64,000 nt of DNA, from contig CAJFCJ010000002.1 in assembly GCA_904063045.1 (NCBI GenBank), forward strand, positions 2,847,891-2,911,890, given 5' to 3'. This DNA is from Dimorphilus gyrociliatus (taxonomy: Eukaryota > Annelida > Polychaeta > Dinophilidae). Below, one piece after another: positions 26,701 to 42,607 of the stretch (its first letter is position 1; the number at the start of each line of letters is the position of its first letter). Under the pieces are notes generated by a model. The model did not search any database and was not told where the DNA came from. It saw nothing but the letters and a program-made list of their open reading frames with translations. The position numbers and the translations under genes were made by a program.

Positions 26701-27090
26701 CCAAGAAGCAGCAAGAAAGATAGCTAAAGTTTGCATTGATGCGAAAATCGAGTTAGATGAAGAGGAATATGTTGAGAGATTGAAACCATACTTAATGGAT
26801 ATTGTTTATGCTTGGTGCGAGGGAGCTCAGTTTTCAAAGATATGCGAAATGACAGATATTTTTGAGGGTAAGTGATAAAATGCAATTCAAATTTCAAACT
26901 TCTGCGAATTCTTACTTTAATTATATTGACAGGGTCAATCGTTCGATCTATGCGTCGACTCGCAGAAGTTATGCGTCAGTTAGTTTGTGCGGCAAAAGCA
27001 ATTGGCAACACGAATCTTGAAAATAAATTTTCAGAATCTATTCGTTTGTTGAAGAGAGATATTGTCTTTGCTGCTAGCCTATATTTGTAA
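23707..27090 (+). CDS. MTREX: Exosome RNA helicase MTR4 (MTREX, SKIV2L2)
   Basis: Six exons (23707-23786, 23865-24005, 24060-25150, 25209-26630, 26685-26867, 26933-27090) give 1,024 residues; human is 1,042. Walker A is SAHTSAGKT at 143-151, and the DEIH box lies at 235-238. Other helicase motifs include [16 protein letters not shown] and [10 protein letters not shown]. The arch/KOW insertion follows ([17 protein letters not shown]), then the C-terminal DSHCT-type domain ending AASLYL. By family knowledge it unwinds nuclear RNA and feeds it to the exosome as part of TRAMP, NEXT and PAXT. The poorly conserved first 75 residues are acidic and basic and rich in Lys and Ser. The two large exons hold most of the catalytic core. 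It converges on MSH5 with only 37 bases between stops. Confidence 0.98.
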
Positions 27091-27127
27091 ATTTTTGTTT
27101 CACATGAAAAATTTGTTAAAATGAAGA

Positions 27128-30100
27128 TTATGAGTCACTATCACTCATATTTTCAACATTTTCATTGGTGTCAACAAAGATATCCAATAAAGTTTTTATT
27201 TGGCTATCCTCGTCCATGTCCATGTTTATGAAAAAGTCTCGAAACGCTTCATTTCTGCAAATTTACATAATTGTTAATAAGATTAATCTGTTTATAACTA
27301 AACATATATATATATATATATATATAGTATACAAACCGTGATATGCAATCCTCTTCCGTTTCTAAACATTTGTAATAAAGTTCTAAGCTACTATTTTTCT
27401 TTATGCTATTCAATATTTCTGCTGTCCTCTGTATCACATCATCTGAAGATCCAGTCTGTTGAGCTACATCGGAGGCATGTGAATTTAACTCTATTCCAGG
27501 TTTGATCTGAAATAAGCTAATGAACTCCTCCTCGTTAACCAGAATTTCCGTTTTCTGAGTTGATAAAGTACTAAGTTAGAGTATGCTTGCAAAAAAAGAC
27601 AATCACACAAACCCATTTGCGAATCTTTGAAGAGTTAGGTAGAACACGAAAAAGATCATGTAAATGGGTAACAACTAGCACATGAGGAGGATTTTCTTGT
27701 TGGACAAAATTATGAATACAAGCCCCAAGAATTGCCGTCCCTTTAAGAAAAATTGATCAAAATTTCATGAAATTTTTATATTTGAAACTTAAAATCTATT
27801 CATACCATCGGCGTTGAGTGTTCCTTTGCCAAATTCATCAATCACTATCAAAGATTTCTCAGTTGCAAAATTGAGCGCAACTGTCATTTGGTTAATATCG
27901 ATAAAGAACGTTGACAGATGAACTGAGACACTTTCCATTGTTCTTATTCTTGTGAAAATTCGATCTGTTAAGGATATTGTTGCGCACTTAGCAGGAACAA
28001 AGCTTCCTAAATGAGCCAGAAAAATGATAAGAGCCGTCTGCTTTATAAAAACACTTTTCCCGCTTGCATTTGGGCCAGTAATTATGTGGATATTTCCATA
28101 ATCAACACCTGAGTTAAAGTTGTTTGATATAAAAGAATCCACGATAAGCTCTTGAAGTGGATGCCGTCCTTCCTCAATGCAATACTTCCCATCGTTTTTC
28201 ATTGTAGGCCTTACATAGTTATGTTCTCTAGCAACTACTCCAAAACTGAAGAAAGTCATTCAGAACTTCAGTAATTTTCTCCAAAAATGTAAAATACTCG
28301 TTTATTTCATAAATATAGATATTTTCGGATTACAAATTAAGACTATATTTTGTTACAAAATCGAATTTAAAATTTTATGGTACACGTTCTGAGTGACTTT
28401 CCTTATGAGGCAATCAAGTTCAGCAGCAAATTCGCATATTTTCAAAAGTGTAGTGGAATTATTTGTTATAAGAGTTTGTAGTTCGTGCATTAGTTTTGTT
28501 TCCATATCGCTAATCTCAAACTTTGGATCTCCGAGTAAGTCATCCAATCCTAATATACATCCGCACTATTATAAACTTAAATTTATTTAGTAAACTAACA
28601 AACCACATGCGTCGCGATTCTTATAAAATGCTTGATCTGTTGACGTATACTGAGGAAGTAATTTGTATATAATATATACATTGATTTCATAATATAGAAA
28701 AGTAAAACAAACCAAAAATTTCATATCTGGAATATCACTTATTTCATCATCTTTAGTTTCAACTTCTTCTCTGTTCACTGCATACATGAATCCCATCTAA
28801 AAATTATTACACTTGCAATAGTATATGTTATATATAAAACTTCGTCTGATAAATATAAATTTGTTGACGTTGTTACACTTACATGAGGTATATAAACCAT
28901 TTTACCACTGGGATACTTTCTACCGGTTTCTTCATATGCTCTGTCAGTAAATTTCTCGAGAGTTTGCCCAATTTCTTCATATTTTTTCTTCTCTACAATC
29001 GTGAATATTTTAAGTATGAATAAAATTTATACATTTTAATTAGCTTACTTTCATCGAGTGTATCATTTACACCCGGTTTTACGACAAAGGCCTGCTCTAT
29101 CCGTGATTGTTCAAAGTCGATCTGCGAGTTACAAAAGTTATGTGTAATTTTTAGCCCTTCAGCCTATTACTTACAGTTGAGGAGATAATATTATGCAACA
29201 TGGTCAAATCATCATCAAAATTTTCTAGTATCTATTAAAAAAATGAATAATATACTCAAAAACCATTTATCAGAGATCCATACTTTGTGAAAAATTGATA
29301 CATTTTCAGGACAAGAGCTTCTAATTATATTGGCTATTGAAATCGAATTGAACAAAGTCTGAAAAAAATATACATTAGCATGTTGTCTAGAAATTCTCTC
29401 TAGATGCTTGTATCTGTTCTCAAATAATGAAATGATTCACCTGGACAAGACTTTGCCAACCATAAAAATCAAACCCACCCAACTTCATTCGATGTAAAAT
29501 AGGCTAAAAGACATAATTTTAAAAAAGAAATTAGATATGTTCAATCTAACCGTTAAATTTTTCATGTTTTTTAGGCAACGTTGTAAGCTATCAACAATAT
29601 CAGCACGAGTAGACACTGAAAAGAATTCAACAGCGTCTAAACGCTCCTTTATCTGACTCATATTACGAAGCGGCTTCTGAAACCATTGGTGTAGTAGTCT
29701 AGATCCTGGTAATGAGCTACATCTATTCATATGACGCAATAGACTTAGTCCTTCCTTTGTCGCATTCCAAAAACTTGACTTGAGAACCGACGGGTGAACA
29801 TCTCTCTTGAAAATTTGCAGAGCTCCATAGGAACTCTCATCCAGAGTCATGACATTTTCTCTATAAGCAAAAAAAAGTGATTAAAAGTCAAGGCTGCTTT
29901 TAGATTATTACATATCGAAAATTTTATATCCAGTAATAATAAGCGAGTCTTGAGAAGTCTTTAAGTTGTTAATATTCATTGCCTGTAAATATTTAATCAA
30001 GCCCCCAATCGCACAAATTACATTTGTACTGTCGTATGGTACAACCGAGGTGAGATAAAGCTTCTTTTCTGCATCAGTTAAGTAGGTTGGCATGGTTAAC

Positions 30101-31388
30101 AGTGGAATGTTTTCGATTCTTGATTTTGCAATATCATAATCTTTTTTGGAAAATAGAATAATATAATTCATATCCAATGTGATATAGAAAACTCACTGTA
30201 ATCTCTCGATGACTGAATTTCCACGCTGAAACTGCCTAAATCGGTGGCAACTGAAGATAAACAGATAGCTTCTTCATCTGTAGAAAAATGTGAACTTTTT
30301 CAATGATTATAGAATATTAACTTCAAATGAACCATAATCGCCATTGCGTCCACTATTAGGGTCAATAATTTTCAGAAGGTTGTTATCACATCTGGAACTG
30401 ACCACAATGGCTTGAGGTTGAATCGCTTGTATAACTGAAAAATATTAATATATAGCAGATACCATGCTTCATATAAAAAATAAATTATTAATCTGATACA
30501 GCTTTATTACAAACTGATTGAATATTGAACCTTTCTGAAATTCCAAGTATTCTCCACTGTCAATAAAATCCAACATCATGAATATTATGCCTGAGTCAAT
30601 CTCAAAGAAAGAAATTCCTAGTTTGTCCCTTGTTTGATGAACACTAACGACTATATTACTATCTTCTTTTATATTTTTGGATAGCTGGAAATTTTCTAAT
30701 GTGGTCTCGGACGAATTCGATTTATCAACCGGTAGTGATTCACTTTTATCAGTCAATTGAGCTGACGGTGTTGAATTGAAAACTTTTCCAAAAGATCTTG
30801 TAACTGTTTGATTCTCCAGTTGGGTATCGTTGCTTACATTACTCGATCGATCACAAGACAGTAATGCATTCTTTGAAGGAAAGCTAGGGTCTGATGCTAT
30901 ATTTGGAAAATTTGAAACTGAGCTATCTCGAGAATCAGACACTTTTCCCCCATAAAAATCATCAAGGCTCCTAAAAGCCTCTTTATGTTGGCGGGAAGTG
31001 TTCTGTATATTATCGTCGTTTTCAAATTCGGCATCTGCATTCACTCTAAATGAAAGAAAAGTTGAAAATTTTTCAGAAAAAAAAATGTTGTTTACCCTTC
31101 ATCCGACAATAGGTCTACATCAAAATCTTCTTCTTCTGGAATTTCTTCAAATTCTTCACCTGATGCTTCACTAAATCCTCCAAATTCTAATTCAAGCGAT
31201 GCTTCATCACAAATACTCTCATTGCTTTCTTCACTAAAAAAGTGTGTTGGATATTATATATTTCAAAAATATGAACTTGTTTTTATAGAATAAACTCTAC
31301 TCTACCGTCTAGTGGGACGTTCTGCCCCAGTGGATGAAGAACTAGGACTTGTAAAACGATTTTTAAATGTTTTCTTCGGAAAATTCAT
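27128..31388 (-). CDS. MSH5: MutS protein homologue 5 (meiotic recombination)
   Basis: Nineteen exons in transcription order give 1,014 residues: 31388-31306, 31233-31096, 31045-30531, 30434-30333, 30277-30197, 30140-29912, 29860-29551, 29503-29441, 29358-29284, 29231-29175, 29121-29049, 28992-28883, 28796-28713, 28649-28604, 28549-28384, 28245-27806, 27740-27613, 27554-27337, 27254-27128. Walker A is GPNASGKS at 768-775 and Walker B is SLIVIDEFGKGT; VVTHLHDLF and NSHASDVAQQTG follow. MSH5 pairs with MSH4 as a clamp on meiotic recombination intermediates. Human MSH5 is about 834 residues; the excess is an acidic, serine-rich N-terminus of about 230 residues in exons 1-3. The end of exon 15 is uncertain: the phase-compatible donor (GT|GTACCA) adds six residues relative to human. 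Confidence 0.93.
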
Positions 31389-31826
31389 TGTTTAAAAAAT
31401 GTCACATTTCACCATGCTAAGAGGAAGTACTGTATTCCACTAAATAAAGCAGCCGAAAAAGAACGTTCGAAAAAAGTAAACTAAAAAATGATACGTTTTT
31501 CGCAATTAAAGGTTTTATTTAAAAAAACCTTTGAACTATTTTATTTATTTGAGTTTTTTATTTTAAACAAATATGTTTGATAATAAAAAAAAAACAAGCC
31601 TAAAAGAAGAAAATTTATAAAGTTGATAAATTTACCGGCAACAGGGAGCATAAATTATACTGTATTAATCAAATTCATACTTATATTCATTATTGCCTAT
31701 TTTAATATTATATCTATTATATTATGTAAAACTAATAGACTTTTATAAACAATTTAATTATTTTGTGGTAAGAAAATAAAAAAAAATAAGTTTTTTCTTA
31801 TTTTACGAGAAAATAAATATTTGAAT
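31389..31826. promoter_or_regulatory. Intergenic region between divergent MSH5 and bZIP genes
   Basis: 438 bases, strongly AT-rich with A and T runs. It must serve as promoter for both divergent genes unless the bZIP gene has an upstream non-coding exon. I see no clear named motif. Confidence 0.4.
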
Positions 31827-32426
31827 ATGCATATGGGAATTCCCCTGGACTTTTATATAAAATATTCTGAGTATAAGAGGCTCCATCACTTCGATAAACT
31901 AATTTTGTGGATAAGTGTCGATAAGGAGATGGAAAAGTTTCAAGAAAATACTGATTTGCTTGATATTATTGGGCTTGCTCATCAAGTTCTAAATCCGGTA
32001 GAAATAGCTCAACCAAGGTTTGTACTATCCGAAGATGAAACACTTCCGGATTTGGATTTCTCTGAGGTTATAGGAGATAGTATAGAAGAGAGTGAAATGA
32101 AGAATTTTTTTAATAGTGTTATTCAAACAAAGGAAACTTGTGACATTAGTTCCCGAAAGTCAGCAATAAAGAATCGAAGACAGTCATCGGCACTACCTGA
32201 ATCTGAAGAAAAACGTGAAAGGAAGAGAGAAAGGAATAGGATAGCTGCTCGAAGAAGTCGGTATAAAAAACATAAAATGATTGAGAATTTGGAAAGACAA
32301 ATTCAAGAATTAAAGACAAAAAACACATTATGTAACGATACGTACTTTCAATTAAAAGCTGAATTTCAAGGATTAACTGAAAAGATTAAATTTCATATAC
32401 AAAAAGGATGTGAACTTTATACCTAG
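31827..32426 (+). CDS. Small bZIP transcription factor (Fos/ATF3/JDP2-like basic region), single exon
   Basis: One frame of 199 residues from the ATG at 31827; an internal ATG at 31929 would give 165 residues and a more typical acidic start (MEKFQENTDLLDIIGL). The basic region spans about 129-151 and contains NRIAARRSR, which fits the bZIP signature N-x7-R (Asn137, Arg145). A leucine zipper follows from about 155. The acidic stretch at 65-90 (PDLDFSEVIGDS) could be an activation domain. It should bind DNA as a dimer. The Ser in the basic region, where AP-1 members have Cys, leaves the subfamily open. Intronless, between MSH5 and MED23. A first non-coding exon cannot be excluded. Confidence 0.85.
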   Translation: MHMGIPLDFYIKYSEYKRLHHFDKLILWISVDKEMEKFQENTDLLDIIGLAHQVLNPVEIAQPRFVLSEDETLPDLDFSEVIGDSIEESEMKNFFNSVIQTKETCDISSRKSAIKNRRQSSALPESEEKRERKRERNRIAARRSRYKKHKMIENLERQIQELKTKNTLCNDTYFQLKAEFQGLTEKIKFHIQKGCELYT

Positions 32427-33296
32427 CTCCTTTTACTATTAATAACTAATATAGCCATATTTTTGACAATTGTACTTTTCATTCAGCCAAAATAGAATCT
32501 TTTTTTATGTAGTATAGCCATTACGTCTATATTACGGTAATTTATTTATAATATATAGTTAATCCATTTCAATTTACTACATTTTCTAACGTTGGACCTC
32601 AAATTTTATGAAATTATTTTTAATTACAGCTACAGTATTGAAAATTCTTTGTCAATACGTTGTGACATTTTTTTAAAGAGTAAACACTGTTAACAACATA
32701 TTATTATGATTATATAAATACCAAATTCTTTATAAATATACAAATGTATAAATATCAAGAAAACATTTCTTATCTATATAGCTTTTTGTCAATAGAACCT
32801 TATCTGCTTTGTATTTTAGGCTGACAGGGAGTTAAGTTTTTTTCCTAATCTGTCCTGATAAGAAAGCCATTATTTATCCGTGATTATTTACCTATATCAA
32901 ATTGCAATCTTACATCACCAATACCTATTGAACTAAATGTTTGATAAGTGGTCTTTTTTCTAGAGCATCTATTCTAAATAGCTAGATTTTTCCTTATAAT
33001 AAATTGTTATTTTATCAGCATTACCTTTGTCAGATACAATATTAGGCCTGAATCATGTTTGCGAAAAGTAAATATATCAATATGTAAATATACACAAACA
33101 TATAAATATATACAATATACAGTAAAAACTTTTAGCTTTTTTCGTTGAAAACAAAATATATAACAGAGTTTTAGACAGATTTGTGAAATTTTATTTTCTC
33201 GTAAACGAAACTAAACACTTCATGATGGTAACTGAAAAAAATAAAGAAATGAAACAGTTGCTCTGGTAGAATAGAAGTGAATGAGAATATTTTTTA
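32427..33296. other. Convergent 3' region between bZIP and MED23
   Basis: 870 bases, AT-rich, with several AATAAA/TTTATT-type sequences on both strands that could end the two convergent genes. No coding potential was recognised. Confidence 0.5.
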
Positions 33297-36200
33297 TTAT
33301 TCATTTGGGTCCTGTTCTCTAGCTTGGTGGGAAATGAAAGACAGTCTTGTTTTTAACGGATTACGTAATCTATTGATTATTTTATCCACTTCATTCTTTA
33401 CTCCATCGCCGACGTACATATATTTGATATCGTAGAAAAAGTCACTTATTGTGTCCATATAAACTAAATTCTGACCGGCAAATCTATCAACTCTTTCTAG
33501 CATTTCGTACAATTCAACAGTAAGCTCAAGAACGCACCGCGTTCTCTCTGCTGCTAGACGATATAGGAAAGGACCTATCAATTTACAAACGAAGAGAAAT
33601 TGATGTTCATATTTGACAAGTGGTCTTATCTTTTCACGTATAAAGAATGGTATGGATGAAAGCTGACCGATAGAGCCGTGTTGCCAACACGAATGCACTA
33701 TGGCTAAAACTCTGGAACTCTTCGCATCTCCTCCAACTGGCATTGTCTCGTAAAAATCAAAGGCTGTAAGATCAACTTCAGGAGGTAAAGTCCTTAAGGT
33801 ATCGGCAACTAGATCATTAAGCACTGAAGAAAATGGTTCAGGTAGTGACATAAGAACCAAACCCACAGCGTTCATACGCTGCATAGCTTCCTCTCTTGAA
33901 TTATGTAAAGATTTGATTGCAATATCTATTAAGTGATTACCAATGTCCGCTGGTTGCTCTTGAAGAGTCATAAGCTCCACGCAAGTGACATATACACAAT
34001 GTGCCTTAACATTGACAATTTCATTGAATCTCCAATCGATCTCTGGAAATATAGGTTTACCTTCTAATGTATCTGATAAACGTTTAATTAATCCAGAATA
34101 ATACGAAGTATTTGGCTTCCATCCGTTACTTGTGTTGAAAATATTCCTCTCAAAATCACTGGTAAATGCCCAGCCTTGGGGCCTTGCGTCCCTAAGTGCT
34201 GAATTTATGGTTCCAACCAAAACCCTTTTCATATCCGACCTATGTCTCAATAGGCGTTCGTAATAGAAAAGAGTGTTATATAAAAATGTGATAGGGTGAT
34301 CATGAAGCTTGTAAATTTTACCAAAATGTTCAAGAATTTTGAAGAAGCACTGTGAAGCTTGTTCAACTTCAATACACCTTTGAATAAGAATATCACAATA
34401 CGGTATAAATCTCGAACAAACGGATGAATAATACGTAGGAAGATAACTGTTTTGATTATTAGCACTGCCGACAACCCACTTTTCTGGGAAATTTGCATGG
34501 AATTTTGTGTGAATTTCATGAGCGGTTTCCATGTGATCTAGCCAATGAGACGCTGGAGTTTCTTTCACCCATTCGTTGATACGGATACGTAATTCGGGAG
34601 GTTTAAATAAGAGATGATTTAAAACGTTAAAAGCCACCTGAGGATCGACACCATCGACATGACGAAGAGCTAAACATAATACAAGCTTTTCCAAAGGAAA
34701 AGCATAAATTTTCCAAATCATTTCATTAAGAACATCAATGACCTGTTGAACATGACCTGTACTTGAAAATTCCAATACTATATAATCTGCTAATTTTCGA
34801 ACGTGTTGTGATAAAAGTTTAGGACGTAAATGTTCAAGCATATCTCTAGCCTGTTGTGTTAAACCTCCAGTTTCCTATTAAAAAAAAACAATAGTTAAAT
34901 CATTTAATAAAAGTATTTTGCATCATTTTGTCATTCAGCAAACCTTCATTAATCTATATAAAACACATAAAAAGTAGGGTTGAGCCGTCTCATCAATCCA
35001 GTTTTTCATATCTCCTGGTCCTGATCTCCATCGATTCAATTCCACATCGACAAAATGCATAAGATTCTGAATATTATCGCTCGGTGCGGGCTTACTAGAG
35101 AGTAAAAAATCACTAATTGGATGTGGAAAACATTCTAAAGCTTGAGATGACCAGTAGAGAGGAGTTTTCTTTGATATTTGTTTTATAAAATCCTGATTGT
35201 TTGAAGATCCTTCAGCTCCGCTCATATGTACTGTTCTTGCTAAACTAGAAATAATAACCCTATTCATTTCCTCATTATCGGTGGGATCAATTTTATGAAA
35301 AAAGTTTTCATTGAGCTTCAGTATTAAACGCAGACACGCACTTTCTATTGACGTCTGTAGTTAATTAAAAATATTTTAAATTCTGTTTTCATTTAACTGA
35401 TTTAACGAACCTGTAATTGCGAGTGAAGAAGGCCAGAATTAAGCAAGTTTAAAAGACTAATTAATAAACTGGCCACGTAATGTCCTTGTATAAAATGAAG
35501 TCGATTAGATATTAGATCGACGAAGATATGAAGAGTTTCATAGGCTCCTTTATTGACAAAGTGGTGGAACACTTGCTGCACAAAAGATTTTATTCCAAAA
35601 GATTCAATGTCATTGTAACTGAGGAGTCGAGCGTAAGTTTCAACCAAAGCAGGTGATAACCGATTTCCTTTAAGTATTCTATTTTTAACAAGCATATGAA
35701 TAAAGCTCATTTTTGTGTGAACCGTCCAAGAATCCATCATTTCAATTGACAACGGTTTAATAGCTTTTGGTACTTCAACATCACCAGCTAATTTTACTTT
35801 CATTTCATGTGATCCTGATATTTCTTCTAGGAAGATGGTAAGAAGAGGGGTAAGATTTTCAGTTTGAGTACTATAAGCGTTGGCAATTAACACTAAACGA
35901 TAGCTGACTTTCAGGAATTTGTGTTGTTTGGCCAAGTCTTCTAAGAATATATACTGCCTCGACAAAACGGCCGGTATTTTACGATTAATATTCGTTTTGT
36001 CACTTGCAGCTTTTAACATAACATGTGTCCAAATGGAGACTGCTGCAAAATTTTTTATGCAAGTTGAATCATCGATGCTAGGTGTTTCTAATTCTTCGTC
36101 ATCTTTATAGCAAACGTCTATCACTTTCAAAACGGGTAAAAAGTCAGTTGCTGAATGTTTCGATATACTTCCAGATAAGAATTGTAGTAGGAGCCACATA

Positions 36201-37898
36201 AGATGATTTCTACCCCTTCTAATTGCAGTTCTCATTTCGTCTACGTTTATTTTTTGAAGTCGACTAAGCAGATTATTTATCTATTTAAAATTTATATGAA
36301 ACCATTGTTATATGATAAGTTCAATAAAAAATTTAATTATAATTGGCAATTACTGTTCGATTACACTTTTAGAAAAAGAAACAAATATGATATAATAAAC
36401 TCACCATATCAGGAAAGTTAACGAAATGGTACATCACTAGAAATACCAGGGTAGAGCTTATACGTTGCATCATTCTTTCGATATCTTTGACATTTGTATA
36501 TTTTAAAAGTGCTTCCATTGCCATATCGACTAATTCGTTCTCCAAATTTATACACCTCATTAATTTTGAACCTGTCTTACTCCCTGATAAATTGAGCATA
36601 TTCATTATATACACGTTACACCCTGCCTGCTCTAAGACATATCTGACTAAGCCATTTTGAGTCTGATTTAGTTCTTTATCCCATGGTAATGGGCCTGTCA
36701 ACACTAATTTTAGAGCCCCAGTTGCGTGTAATTTCCATCCATAGCATTGCTGATTGGTAATTCCGACAATGGGTTTCAAACAATTACGACCTGATATTGT
36801 TAATAATTTTGCAGCCGGTCGGAAACTTTGCATGTAATCGGCTAACAACTGACCAAGTCGCCAATGGGGCCAAGGTTTTTCTTCACTATGATATCTCGAG
36901 GATATTTCATTTACAGCCAAAAATCCAGGTAACAAACAGTTATTTCTGTTGATAATATATTCAATCAAACAAAAGACTGCATCGATACAAGGCGAATGTG
37001 ATAGACTAGACCCGGTCGGCAGCAGTCTAATACTTATTAAAGTAAATTTTAAAAGATCCCGAACTCCCTATGTAAAAAAGAAAAGTTAACAATATAAAGC
37101 CAGTAAACTACCTATTATTTAACCTTATAGTCAACAAAGGTGATTATACGGCGAATCAGACTAAAAGCGTCCACCCATATTTTTGGTCGGTCAACTGTCA
37201 ATAATTTTGAGTTCAAAATTGCTTCGCATACATGACGTGCTCCAAGTCGAGATAATGAACGATTGTCTCGCATTGCCGCTTCCAAACATCTGAATACCAC
37301 TGATGACCTGACACATCTTCTTCTCTCAAGGGCTGCTTTAACCAGTAAATTTATACAGGCGATGAAATTGTCTTGCTGTATGTTAAAAAAAATTCCATTA
37401 TGGTAAACTGAAACCACAAATCTATTAAAGGCAGTAGATATATCACTGAAAAATTGTGGTTATAGATAATTCTTCAAATCATTAAATCTCGGTATTATCT
37501 CTCTATGGCATATATACGTAGATTACATAATAAGTTTAACAGCTTTAGCTGATGCTAAATATTACGAGATTTGAAAGACTCTTGGTGAATCATTTTCTGT
37601 TATTTCAGTGAATGGTTAAATATTTTTATCCTTATTGATATTAAAATTTCTTACCTCGTTTACGACACTGAGAAGTAAGTTTTTTATCACCTCCTCCTTC
37701 CATACATCGTTTTGTGAATTAGATTCTTTGAGAGATGTTAAAACCGCATTATCGCGCGCCTAAGTGAAATATTGATATTATCGCTCAAAGTTGATCGAAA
37801 AGAGATAGATTGACAAATCTTACAAAAATTGAGAACAGGGCCTGGTCCACCTTCATTTCTATTTCTTTTTGGATATCGTCTTGTGACGATTGCGTCAT
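33297..37898 (-). CDS. MED23: Mediator of RNA polymerase II transcription subunit 23
   Basis: Seven exons in transcription order (37898-37824, 37759-37655, 37375-37124, 37067-36405, 36280-35411, 35354-34944, 34874-33297), all phase 0, give 1,317 residues; human MED23 is about 1,370. Conserved blocks include VDYKGVRDLLK, RRGRNHLMWLLLQFLSGSI, DSWTVHTKMSFIH, LSPALVETYARLL, CDWRFNE-like DWRFNEIVNVKAHCVYVTCVELM and GPFLYRLAAERTRC. By family knowledge it is a tail-module subunit that connects activators such as ELK1 to RNA polymerase II. Every intron falls between codons, which would let exons be skipped without frameshift. It lies downstream of the poly(A) polymerase gene on the same strand, with about 730 bases between. 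Confidence 0.97.
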
Positions 37899-38632
37899 CC
37901 TTCACTGAGATAAATGATTAAGTATGTCTTAATTACAGAGTAAAATACAAATCCGATATACCAGTTTTCAAATCTAAGTGGACACCGCAAAAAAAGCGAA
38001 CGCCTACACTTTTATAAATGTGAATGCAAATGCGTTGTTATGCGTTTATCTTTAATTTTCAATAAATCCTTATTACAATAATATCCTGCAAATCCAAATC
38101 TCTTTAACTTTTATTTACATAACTATGGTACAAAAACATACTAAAACTATAATATAAGAGGCACATAAGAAACGAAATGGTCTTTACACAAAGTCGGTTG
38201 AATCTTCATCGCCCCAATAAAAATAATGACATTTTGCGCTAGAATAATCACTTGCTATGAGTTTACATTATTAAAAAAACCACAAAAATCGTACAAAAAT
38301 TTGATACTATAGGCAACATTGATACAGACTTAACGTCAATCCCTCATTCAACCACTACCAAAAACTGCGCTAGCATTCTGTTTTTCGTTTTCCTCGAAAT
38401 GCATAAACGGAATGAAGCTGTTTGAAAAGAACTTACACACACTTCAATATTAACATATGTGGGTAGTTTCGCTAAAATAATAGTGTACAGCCCACCAAAG
38501 CGAGCCGAACACGAAAAATTTTTTTTTCTTAATGTTTTTTTTTTATTTCAATCATACCACCGACAAACTTTTGATCCCCAATAAATAACGAAGGAGGAAA
38601 TTTCATAAACCAAAAAGTTACAGGATGACCGT
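37899..38632. other. Intergenic region between poly(A) polymerase and MED23
   Basis: 734 bases. Minus-strand AATAAA-type sequences near 38545 and 38108 could end the poly(A) polymerase transcript, and the MED23 promoter must lie nearer 37900. No named motif was identified. Confidence 0.45.
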
Positions 38633-42105
<3,473 letters not shown>

Positions 42106-42607
42106 TTTTCGCCGTAGTTTTTACTTCAGGAGGAAATTGCAGCTGATCACACTGACGAAATAGCTGCGAAATTATAAACAAGCTATAAAATGTGACATAA
42201 AATGAATTATAAAATATATATTGTACCCTATTGAAACGTTTCTTGTCTTAAAGACCTCCGTGCATTATTTCTAGAACGCAGGCGCTCAATTAGCCTATTA
42301 TTTTTGATAGTTATTTAGTAGTAAAACATATTACTGATTCTTCTCAGAAACTGTCCAACACAAAACATGGCGGTTTTTTTATTTCCTGTTCCGTTGTTTA
42401 CTATGAAAACTGGTAACGCATTTCAAATATCAGCTTTCCATTGCAACAGAATAGTATGATTTAGGTTATTTTTTATGTAAATTATAAATGTTAACTACGT
42501 GGAAAGTATATTGAACTCTGTTGACGTACTAAATTATCCTACTTGTAATCTATATTTGGATTGAAAGGTTAAGTAAGAATAAGTCTTTAATCGGGTATAA
42601 TAAACAT
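42106..42607. promoter_or_regulatory. Region upstream of poly(A) polymerase with a YY1-like motif
   Basis: 502 bases between the nucleoside hydrolase stop and the poly(A) polymerase start, both on the minus strand. AAAACATGGCGG at 42362-42373 resembles the YY1 core (AAnATGGCGGC), which is common at the 5' ends of animal housekeeping genes. Function is inferred. Confidence 0.4.

Noticed and set aside
27303-27326. TA run in an MSH5 intron as a promoter TATA element
   Set aside because: It is a plain dinucleotide repeat within a coding gene, one of many in this window.
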